From: Candidatus Methanodesulfokora sp.
GTDB taxonomy: Archaea > Korarchaeota > Korarchaeia > Korarchaeales > Korarchaeaceae
NCBI GenBank assembly: GCA_023269865.1
Contig: JAGDWR010000095.1
Span: forward strand, 1 to 5,064
Direction of reading: 5' to 3'
Length of the DNA: 5,064 bases
Below, in pieces: positions 1 to 5,064 of this stretch (its first letter is position 1; each line of letters opens with the position of its first letter). The notes under the pieces were generated by a model. The model did no database searches. It was not told where the DNA came from and saw nothing but the letters and a program-made list of their open reading frames with translations. A program made the position numbers and the translations under genes.

Positions 1-66
1 TCGCAGCTTGCCACGGCCTTCCTCGGCGCCCGAGCCGAGCCATCCACCAGGCGGCGTAGCAGCAAT
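1..66 (-). rRNA. 23S rRNA, 5' end only (partial)
   Basis: Read on the minus strand, this stretch contains the conserved archaeal large-subunit start: the GGTGGATGGCTCGGCTCGGG block, then a GAAGG element and GGCAAGCTGCGA. The gene enters near position 66 and leaves the window at position 1, so only about 66 nt are present. The 5' boundary was placed by recalling the Haloarcula 23S start, which begins about 25 nt before the end of GGTGGAT; it is uncertain by a few bases. It lies downstream of 16S in the same transcription direction, giving the usual 16S-23S order. Confidence 0.93.
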
Positions 67-151
67 GGCCAGGGATCACTAGCGCATCAGGCGCTCATTG
101 GCATAAGCCTAGCGCTCACCCACATACCTATGGTATGCGGGATCATGATGG

Positions 152-174
<23 letters not shown>
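67..174 (-). other. 16S-23S internal transcribed spacer, no tRNA
   Basis: This spacer of about 108 nt separates 16S from 23S and is too short and unstructured to hold a tRNA gene. Most Euryarchaeota carry tRNA-Ala here, whereas crenarchaeal and other TACK operons often do not. It contains the trailer arm of the 16S processing stem (152-169), a hairpin at 119-141 and a small AGCGC/GCGCT hairpin at 81-95. The heptamer CTAGCGC is directly repeated at 79-85 and 109-115. The 23S processing stem would need sequence downstream of 23S, which is outside the window. Confidence 0.85.
119..141 (-). other. Spacer RNA hairpin
   Basis: On the transcribed strand this reads CCC-G-CATACC, loop ATA, GGTATG-U-GGG. 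It gives a 10-bp stem with one internal G-U wobble and a 3-nt loop. The wobble works only in the minus-strand RNA (the plus strand would have an A-C mismatch), which fits selection on the rRNA precursor. It sits between the 16S trailer arm and the 23S start and may be a processing landmark; its role is inferred. Confidence 0.6.
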
Positions 175-1675
<1,501 letters not shown>

Positions 1676-1705
1676 CATACTGGCCGCAGGCCTCATCTGA
1701 TAATC

Positions 1706-1730
1706 TCTCCACGGGGACACCCCAACTCTC
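1706..1730 (-). other. 16S processing stem, leader arm with bulge
   Basis: The transcript reads GAGAGTTGGGGTGTCCCC (1730-1713), GTGG (1712-1709), then AGA (1708-1706). The first 18 nt pair perfectly with 152-169, across about 1500 nt of 16S. GTGG pairs with CCAC (173-176), and AGA forms the second bulge, on the opposite strand from AAA (170-172). A 4-bp helix between two 3-nt bulges is the canonical substrate geometry of archaeal tRNA-splicing endonuclease. The helix beyond AGA is weak: G-C and A-U, then a mismatch. Confidence 0.9.
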
Positions 1731-1732
1731 TT

Positions 1733-1770
1733 GGGCATAAGGGATCCGCATAAGCGTTTTCCTTATGCCC
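1733..1770 (-). other. Leader hairpin with competing partner
   Basis: GGGCATAAGG and CCTTATGCCC (plus strand 1761-1770 and 1733-1742) form a perfect 10-bp stem with an 18-nt loop. That loop contains a third copy of the core (CTTATGC in the RNA, plus strand 1748-1754). The 5' arm can pair with it instead as a 7-bp stem with a 7-nt loop. The two folds exclude each other. The hairpin directly precedes the processing arm, so it may order folding; that role is inferred. Confidence 0.7.
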
Positions 1771-1784
1771 GCATTAGAGAACTG

Positions 1785-1861
1785 TCGCCATGGATGGAAA
1801 CACCACCCCTTTCAGCCAAAGGCCTCATTTCATTGGGGTGGGATTGCCGGGACCATGGCAA
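1785..1861 (-). other. Leader 5' hairpin
   Basis: GCCATGG near the RNA 5' end (1859-1853) pairs with CCATGGC (1793-1787), extendable by a U-G and a U-A pair. It encloses a second stem, CCACCCC (1841-1835) with GGGGTGG (1809-1803), and a small GCC-TTT-GGC tip. The structure begins within a base or two of the predicted transcription start. It may protect the nascent transcript or seed leader folding; function is inferred. Confidence 0.55.
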
Positions 1862-1880
1862 GTTTAGTATACCAGCGGTA

Positions 1881-1900
1881 GATATATAAAGGTTTTTCCC
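1881..1900 (-). promoter_or_regulatory. rRNA operon promoter (BRE + TATA)
   Basis: On the minus strand this reads GGGAAAAACC followed by TTTATATATC, an A-rich TFB recognition element next to a strong TATA box. TATA centred near 1885 predicts transcription starting about 25-27 nt downstream, near 1860. It lies about 27 nt past the argF stop codon, so the operon has its own start point and does not depend on read-through from argF. A weaker TATA-like string (GGTATACTAAA) lies just downstream near 1863-1873. Confidence 0.85.
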
Positions 1901-1902
1901 AT

Positions 1903-1907
1903 AAAAA
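1903..1907 (-). terminator. Possible argF terminator (T5 run)
   Basis: The transcribed strand has a TTTTT run about 20 nt past the argF stop and just before the rRNA BRE. Archaeal RNA polymerase can terminate at short T-runs without a hairpin, but five Ts is a modest signal. Tight packing against the rRNA promoter makes some termination here plausible. Confidence 0.35.
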
Positions 1908-1926
1908 TGAGATATTAATGTTGGAA

Positions 1927-2853
1927 TCATGCTATTAAAGCCTCGAGCACAGCCTTCGCAGTGTGAAGTCTGTTCTCTGCTTGGTCAAAAGCTCTGCTTC
2001 TCTCTCCATAGGCTACTTCTTCTGTTATCTCCTGTCCTATAAACCAAGGCTGACAGTGCATAACTATCGCATCCTTTGAGGCTAGCTTCATTATATCCGA
2101 GTTTACCTGATATCTCTTGAATGCTCTCATCCTCTCATCAACATCAGTAACGCCCATGGAAACCCAAGTATCTGTGTAAACAACATCTGCACCCTTTACA
2201 GCCCTCTCTGGATCCTCAAAAACCTCTATTGATCCTCCAGTTCTTTCTGCTATTTTCCTCGATATTTCAACCTCCTGCTGGGGAGGCTGATATTTCAAAG
2301 GCGCCCCTATCCTGAAATCATAGCCCATAAGAGCAGATGCATGCATCAAGCTTAATGCTGTATTTGTTGCTCCATCCCCAAGGAAGACAACCGAAACTTT
2401 TCTATGGCCGAACTCCTCAACTATGGTCATGATATCAGCTAATGCCTGAAGAGGGTGATACCTATCTGATAGCATGTTTATAACTGGAACTGATGCCCAT
2501 TTAGCCAATTCCTCAAGAGTTTCATGCTTCTTCACTCTAGCAGCTATGGCATCAACATATCTGCTCAGAACAAGTGCAGTATCCCTTAAGCTTTCCCCTC
2601 TGGATATCTGCATTGTCTCCTCTGAGAGATTTATGAAATTTCCTCCCAGGCTTTCAACCGCAACAGTCATGGAAACTCTAGTTCTAGTTGATGGCTTCTC
2701 GAATATGGCAGCGACATGTTTCCCGCTCAACGGCTTGCTCCTGACAAGGCCTTTTTTGTGATCAAAGGATCTCTCCAGCAGGGTCCTAAATTCCTGGGGC
2801 TTGAAGTCAGTAAGAGTTAGAAAGTCCCTTCCCCTAAGGTATGAGAGCCTCAT
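1927..2853 (-). CDS. argF: Ornithine carbamoyltransferase (OTCase)
   Basis: This 308-aa cytosolic enzyme joins carbamoyl phosphate and ornithine to form citrulline in the arginine or urea-type pathway; a catabolic role is also possible. It shows STRTR (55-59), Arg106 and HPLQ (133-136) for carbamoyl phosphate, at the same residue numbers as E. coli. It also has GDGATN with Asn164, TDTWVSMG (Asp228, Ser232, Met233) for ornithine, catalytic Cys267, and ENRLH with Arg295. The SMG loop argues for ornithine rather than an acylated ornithine. The usual HCLP motif reads HCQP, followed by WFIG. The ATG at 2853 was chosen because it gives the family N-terminus (LRGRDFLTLTDF) and sits 35 nt after a promoter box. 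A TTG at 2898 would add 15 residues unlike the family. No Shine-Dalgarno is seen, and no other arginine genes are adjacent. Confidence 0.93.
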   Translation of the reverse strand: MRLSYLRGRDFLTLTDFKPQEFRTLLERSFDHKKGLVRSKPLSGKHVAAIFEKPSTRTRVSMTVAVESLGGNFINLSEETMQISRGESLRDTALVLSRYVDAIAARVKKHETLEELAKWASVPVINMLSDRYHPLQALADIMTIVEEFGHRKVSVVFLGDGATNTALSLMHASALMGYDFRIGAPLKYQPPQQEVEISRKIAERTGGSIEVFEDPERAVKGADVVYTDTWVSMGVTDVDERMRAFKRYQVNSDIMKLASKDAIVMHCQPWFIGQEITEEVAYGERSRAFDQAENRLHTAKAVLEALIA

Positions 2854-2877
2854 AGGATATTGTACCAAAGCTAATGG

Positions 2878-2889
2878 TAAAAACTTTTC
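2878..2889 (-). promoter_or_regulatory. argF promoter box
   Basis: GAAAAGTTTTTA on the minus strand has its AAAAG beginning 35 nt before the argF ATG (2888 to 2853). The same GAAAAGTTTT decamer stands at the same 35-nt distance before cgi121. The spacing puts the transcription start at or next to the ATG, implying a leaderless mRNA. An AT-rich string further upstream (about 2902-2921, ATATTTAAAAAT) is a second candidate that would give a leader of about 30 nt. Confidence 0.6.
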
Positions 2890-2942
2890 TACAAGCAACA
2901 GACCTTATTTTTAAATATTGCTTATTTTAACAGCGAAGCTTA

Positions 2943-3431
2943 TCAGAACTCTATTCCCTTTCTGGCTTCTATTCCTTTAGCATACGGATGTTTCATTTCT
3001 TGAAATATTGTTACATAATCAGCTATCTCGATCAACCTTCTATCAGCGTACCTTCCCGTGAGTATCACCTCGCATTCTGCCCTCCTGATAATATCCAACA
3101 GTTCATCAACCTCTATCAGTCCAAAGTGAACTGCAACATTTATTTCATCCAGTATCACCATGTCATACGATTTAATGGCATCTCTAGCTGCTTTCAACCC
3201 CTCTCTTGCCATCTCAAGATCCTCTTCTTTGATGGGAGGCAGAAATCTTCCTGTTCCAGATATGAGAACGGATGCGTTTTCGAACCTTTTTATCGCTTTT
3301 ACTTCTCCGCTTTCCCCTCCTTTCATGAACTGGACTATAAAAACCCTCATTCCATTCCCCAAAGCTCTTAAAGCAAGACCAAATGCGGCTGTCGTCTTTC
3401 CCTTTCCATTTCCGGTGTAGACATGTATCAT
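2943..3431 (-). CDS. cobO: ATP:cob(I)alamin/corrinoid adenosyltransferase (CobA/CobO/BtuR type)
   Basis: This 162-aa cytosolic enzyme transfers the adenosyl group of ATP to reduced corrinoid, making the adenosylcobalamin form during B12 synthesis or salvage. It has a P-loop at residues 7-14 (GNGKGKTT), VQFMKGGESGE (33-43), a Walker-B-like VILDEI (92-97), LTGR (124-127), KHPY (147-150) and the terminal GIEARKGIEF (153-162), all family hallmarks in order. The ATG at 3431 starts MIHVYTGNGKGK, the normal family beginning. An upstream ATG at 3536 would add 35 hydrophobic residues translated from AT-rich spacer and is rejected. No other cobalamin genes and no B12 riboswitch are visible. With its own promoter and an 89-nt gap to argF, it is probably not operonic with it. 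A salvage role is inferred. Confidence 0.93.
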   Translation of the reverse strand: MIHVYTGNGKGKTTAAFGLALRALGNGMRVFIVQFMKGGESGEVKAIKRFENASVLISGTGRFLPPIKEEDLEMAREGLKAARDAIKSYDMVILDEINVAVHFGLIEVDELLDIIRRAECEVILTGRYADRRLIEIADYVTIFQEMKHPYAKGIEARKGIEF

Positions 3432-3450
3432 ATGCCTGTAGAGAAAAAGA

Positions 3451-3466
3451 AAAATAAAAATTTTAG
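3451..3466 (-). promoter_or_regulatory. cobO promoter box
   Basis: The minus strand reads CTAAAATTTTTATTTT. The AAAATTTTTA core begins 33 nt before the cobO ATG, almost the same geometry as the argF and cgi121 boxes. No Shine-Dalgarno lies between it and the ATG, so a leaderless transcript is likely. The region is so AT-rich that the exact box is uncertain. Confidence 0.45.
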
Positions 3467-3799
3467 CCAGGAAATTAAGGGAAATAATTTTTAATAGTCC
3501 CTCTTTTTGTTTAAAAAACATAAGAAAGCTTTTCATGATTAAGCTTCATTTATGTCCAGCAAGCTATATCCTCACCTGTACAGGCCAGCAAGAAGGACGA
3601 CTTTTGAAACGCAATAAAAATAAGTCAAGAAAAGCCGGCCTACAAAAAAAGGAGAGAAAAATAAATGGACCTCCTTGATAGCATAGATGATGAAATAAAT
3701 AATATCCAGAGAGAAAAACTGTTTGTCGAGTAAAAGGAGATTGAAACTAAACTGAACATCTCTTTATTATTCTGTATTTTATTTTTAAAAGTTTGTGTT
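3467..3799. other. Divergent intergenic region, no confident gene
   Basis: This stretch separates divergent cobO and cgi121 and is AT-rich with A- and T-runs. It holds two AAGCTT sites (3526-3531, 3541-3546) in a loose inverted repeat and a 10-nt palindrome CCTGTACAGG (3574-3583). A 21-codon ORF with no clear ribosome site lies at 3552-3617 (begins MSSKLYPHLYRPARR). A 22-codon ORF at 3665-3733 is listed separately, and a CRISPR-repeat-like string spans 3721-3747. I see no tRNA, no riboswitch and no recognisable domain. At over 300 nt it is long for an archaeal divergent promoter region, so a small RNA, small peptides or a decayed gene are all possible. Confidence 0.6.
3665..3733 (+). CDS. Possible 22-aa small ORF, unknown
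   Basis: The ATG at 3665 opens a 22-codon frame encoding MDLLDSIDDEINNIQREKLF plus two residues, an acidic, helix-prone peptide with heptad-like hydrophobic spacing. A GGAGAG stretch at 3651-3656 could serve as a Shine-Dalgarno about 8-10 nt upstream, matching the 16S tail CCUCC. Past the TAA (3731-3733) the frame stays open for 25 more codons to TAA at 3809-3811, so one in-frame stop splits a 48-codon frame; a broken gene remnant is an alternative. I recognise no family. Chance is a real possibility at this length. Confidence 0.2.
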   Translation: MDLLDSIDDEINNIQREKLFVE

Positions 3800-3811
3800 G
3801 AAAAGTTTTAA
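3800..3811 (+). promoter_or_regulatory. cgi121 promoter box
   Basis: GAAAAGTTTTAA has AAAAG beginning 35 nt before the cgi121 ATG (3801 to 3836). It shares a perfect decamer and identical spacing with the argF box on the other strand. The predicted transcription start is within a few bases of the ATG, so the mRNA is probably leaderless. No Shine-Dalgarno lies between. Confidence 0.6.
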
Positions 3812-3835
3812 TTTCCTCATCTTGGCTTGAGTTAG

Positions 3836-4258
3836 ATGAGCTCAAAGTTTCTCGTCGTCAAGGCATCAGATTACATACTTCTGGCATCGTTCGTATCATC
3901 TGCTGGGAAAATTGATGATGGGGAATTTTTAGTGATAGGAAATGTAATTGCTTCTAAGTTCCACCTTGCATTTTCATTTGGAAGGGCTGTGAGATCATTT
4001 AAAGAGGGGAAAAATGTAACGAGAAGCTTAAAGAATGAAGTTATATGCAATATTTTGGGAGATAGGCAAGTTGAAAGAGCATTAAAGGCGGCAAAGGCAG
4101 ATAAATCACCATTTTTCCTCATTCTGATCGAAAAAAATCTTGAGGATGCTATAAGAAAATATATAGATTTTTGCAGAAGGAAAAGGCTGAGGATGGAAGA
4201 ATGGCCGGAGAAGTTTGACTTGGACATACTGGAGAAAGCTGCGATAGAGGTATATTAA
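3836..4258 (+). CDS. cgi121: KEOPS complex subunit Cgi121
   Basis: This 140-aa subunit of the KEOPS complex (with Kae1, Bud32 and Pcc1) is needed for N6-threonylcarbamoyladenosine at position 37 of ANN-decoding tRNAs. In archaeal and yeast systems Cgi121 binds Bud32 and the tRNA 3' end. The diagnostic block is at residues 40-88: SKFHLAFSFGRAVRSFKEGK, then SLKNEVICNILGDRQVERAL (64-83), matching the family pattern of a conserved His/Ala helix, 'FKEGKN', 'LxxE' and 'RQ'. A strand follows (FFLILIE, 93-99), then a basic helix with RRKR and a tail ending IEVY. Length is usual for archaeal homologues. The start follows a promoter box at 35 nt and is probably leaderless. The next gene, prefoldin beta, follows after 54 nt with its own TATA box. 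No other KEOPS gene is in the window. Confidence 0.88.
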   Translation: MSSKFLVVKASDYILLASFVSSAGKIDDGEFLVIGNVIASKFHLAFSFGRAVRSFKEGKNVTRSLKNEVICNILGDRQVERALKAAKADKSPFFLILIEKNLEDAIRKYIDFCRRKRLRMEEWPEKFDLDILEKAAIEVY

Positions 4259-4285
4259 TACTGACAAAAACATTGAGGAACAAGA

Positions 4286-4294
4286 TTATATATA
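4286..4294 (+). promoter_or_regulatory. pfdB TATA box
   Basis: TTATATATA lies with its centre about 23-25 nt before the ATG at 4313, which predicts a transcription start at or just past that ATG. It lies in the 54-nt gap after cgi121, so pfdB can be transcribed independently. The string CACCTCC (4305-4311) just before the ATG is anti-Shine-Dalgarno-like in sense and cannot act as a ribosome site. Confidence 0.6.
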
Positions 4295-4312
4295 GTGAAG
4301 GTTTCACCTCCT

Positions 4313-4636
4313 ATGTCGTATGTAGAGGCCAAGTACAGGGAACTTCTGGAGGAGATAGAGAGCACTAGGTTGAGGATAGCTGAGTTTACAGCTGAACTTC
4401 AGGGGATAGAAGAGGCCTTGAGCAGGCTTGAAAATCTCCCGGATGATGCCATACTCTATGAAAGAGCTGGACATATATACATAAGGAGAACTAAGGAGGA
4501 AACTCTGATAAGTCTAAAGGCTAGAAGGGATATGCTCAGCTCATTGATAGAAGAGCTTAAGAAAAAGGAGAACAGAGCTAAGACCGAGCTAAAACAGCTT
4601 ATTGAGAGCGTGAAAGCCGGAGAGACGGGTGCATAA
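4313..4636 (+). CDS. pfdB: Prefoldin beta subunit
   Basis: This 107-aa cytosolic subunit belongs to the archaeal prefoldin hexamer (two alpha, four beta), a jellyfish-shaped holdase that passes unfolded proteins to the thermosome. It shows an N-terminal amphipathic helix (about 1-42, KYRELLEEIESTRLRIAEF), the family-specific LENLPDD turn (39-45), a short beta-hairpin region (LYERAGHIYIRRT, 48-60), and a second coiled-coil helix (about 62-100). Length is close to the usual 110-120 aa. The ATG at 4313 is preferred over a GTG at 4295: the GTG overlaps the TATA box, and the ATG gives the usual short lead into helix 1. The stop codon abuts a strong Shine-Dalgarno-like AAAGGAGG that has no sizeable ORF after it. 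Convergent with the RecJ-like gene. Confidence 0.9.
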   Translation: MSYVEAKYRELLEEIESTRLRIAEFTAELQGIEEALSRLENLPDDAILYERAGHIYIRRTKEETLISLKARRDMLSSLIEELKKKENRAKTELKQLIESVKAGETGA

Positions 4637-4726
4637 AGGAGGTTTTGACAACCCATGATGCTCTACAGTATGGGATAGTTAATTCTAGCAACCCTATTAA
4701 TAAAAAATATTAGTTTCTCAAATTCT
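4637..4726. terminator. Convergent 3' intergenic region with T-runs
   Basis: This 90-nt region lies between the converging 3' ends of pfdB and the RecJ-like gene. For the minus-strand gene a T6 run (plus-strand AAAAAA at 4702-4707) about 20 nt past its stop is a reasonable hairpin-free archaeal terminator. For pfdB, T-rich stretches at 4711-4728 (TAGTTTCTCAAATTCTTT) are candidates. AAAGGAGG at 4635-4642 precedes a 7-codon ATG frame at 4655-4678 and a 23-codon TTG frame at 4645; neither is convincing. Confidence 0.45.
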
Positions 4727-5064
4727 TTATAAAAGCTCGATAAGTTTTTTCTCAAAATGATCCTTTCTATCCAGCGGTATAAGACCTCCTGCAGCTTCTT
4801 CATGCCCTCCTCCAATGCCACCTGCACTTTCGCAGGCTATCTTGAGGATTTCATTCAGATCAATGGATTTATCAGCCGATCTGGCTGATATCTTTATCCT
4901 TCCATCTGAGAGGGCATATCCAATTACTGCTCTTGCAGGCAGCTTCTTGCTAAGTATCGATACAACCACGCCTATCATCGTATCCCTCACATGTCCCTCT
5001 CCATCCACGAACGCAACTCCTTTTACAGTCCTGATGCTGCTCTCATACCTTGTTATTGCATCAT
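4727..5064 (-). CDS. RecJ-like DHH/DHHA1 phosphoesterase, C-terminal part (partial)
   Basis: Only the last 111 residues are present; the open frame runs off the right edge, so the start, the catalytic DHH domain and the promoter are missing. The fragment holds the DHHA1 substrate-binding domain: VVVSILSKKLPARAVIGYAL, then SDGRIKISARSAD, then the diagnostic GGIGGGHEEAAGG followed by LIPL and a C-terminal helix ending IELL. The G-G-G-H-x-x-A-A-G pattern typifies RecJ/NrnA-type nucleases. Archaeal members include the GINS-associated nuclease GAN, a 5'-3' single-strand exonuclease, and other RecJ-like or oligoribonuclease proteins; the fragment cannot decide among them. A GTG at 5008 is internal, not a start. 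It is convergent with pfdB, about 90 nt apart. Confidence 0.8.
   Translation of the reverse strand, partial: DAITRYESSIRTVKGVAFVDGEGHVRDTMIGVVVSILSKKLPARAVIGYALSDGRIKISARSADKSIDLNEILKIACESAGGIGGGHEEAAGGLIPLDRKDHFEKKLIELL

Larger units (their letters stand above)
1676..1860 (-). other. Pre-rRNA leader (5' external transcribed spacer)
   Basis: About 185 nt lie between the predicted transcription start (near 1860) and the 16S 5' end. In transcript order the leader has a large closed hairpin (1861-1785), a 10-bp hairpin with an alternative partner (1770-1733), the 18-nt processing arm (1730-1713), the 4-bp helix and bulge (1712-1706), and about 30 nt up to 16S. No protein gene is present. The arrangement fits archaeal pre-rRNA, where the leader folds with the trailer to expose 16S for excision. 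Confidence 0.8.

Noticed and set aside
2474..2761. Plus-strand ORF of 95 codons inside argF
   Set aside because: It is antisense to conserved OTCase motifs and shows no family resemblance; it is a shadow frame.
2988..3420. Plus-strand ORFs of 127 and 86 codons opposite cobO
   Set aside because: Both are antisense to the conserved adenosyltransferase domain and look like no known protein.
3432..3536. N-terminal hydrophobic extension of the cobalamin adenosyltransferase (possible membrane anchor or signal)
   Set aside because: The family begins about 6 residues before the P-loop, exactly at the ATG at 3431. The extension is a translation of AT-rich promoter DNA and would include the promoter box.
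3432..3540. Cobalamin riboswitch upstream of cobO
   Set aside because: No B12-box-like sequence or folded region is visible, and the promoter spacing leaves no room for a 5' untranslated region.
3687..3755. Possible C/D box guide RNA: ATGATGA at 3687-3693 and CTGA at 3752-3755
   Set aside because: The end boxes have suitable spacing, but there is no terminal stem and no convincing C'/D' pair, and such short boxes arise easily by chance in AT-rich DNA.
3871..4656. Minus-strand ORFs opposite cgi121 and pfdB
   Set aside because: They mirror well-recognised plus-strand families; their Ser/Phe/Leu-rich content is typical of antisense translation of lysine/glutamate-rich genes.

Overview
The window comes from a thermophilic archaeon, most likely a korarchaeote (TACK group). 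About a third of it is an archaeal rRNA operon on the minus strand. The rest carries archaea-specific information-processing genes: a KEOPS subunit, prefoldin beta and a RecJ-like DHH protein. Sampled 60-base lines of the 16S gene are 63-68% GC, while the protein genes and spacers are clearly AT-richer; a very GC-rich rRNA against moderate-GC coding DNA is typical of (hyper)thermophiles. The spacer between 16S and 23S is only about 110 nt and has no tRNA-Ala, unlike most Euryarchaeota. The 16S carries several bases that break standard archaeal signatures and primers. The korarchaeal assignment is inferred from these features and was not tested by a database search.

Left part (1-1900, minus strand): the 5' tip of 23S rRNA, a short spacer, a full-length 16S rRNA of about 1500 nt, a structured leader of about 185 nt, and a strong BRE/TATA promoter. 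The sequences flanking 16S form an 18-bp perfect processing stem. It ends in a 4-bp helix between two 3-nt bulges, matching the bulge-helix-bulge substrate of the archaeal splicing endonuclease.

Middle part (1927-3431, minus strand): argF, an ornithine carbamoyltransferase whose usual HCLP motif reads HCQP, and upstream of it an ATP:corrinoid adenosyltransferase of the CobA/CobO/BtuR family. Each has its own AT-rich promoter box 33-35 nt before the start codon and no Shine-Dalgarno sequence, so both are probably leaderless and separately transcribed.

Right part (3432-5064): a divergent intergenic region of about 400 nt contains tiny ORFs and one CRISPR-repeat-like string. The plus-strand genes cgi121 (KEOPS tRNA t6A complex) and pfdB (prefoldin beta) follow, both apparently leaderless. 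The minus-strand 3' end of a RecJ-like DHH/DHHA1 protein converges on pfdB and runs off the right edge.

No new multi-gene system is visible. The more notable signals are the rRNA precursor folding elements, the atypical 16S signature bases, the repeated leaderless-promoter geometry, and the altered OTCase active-site motif.
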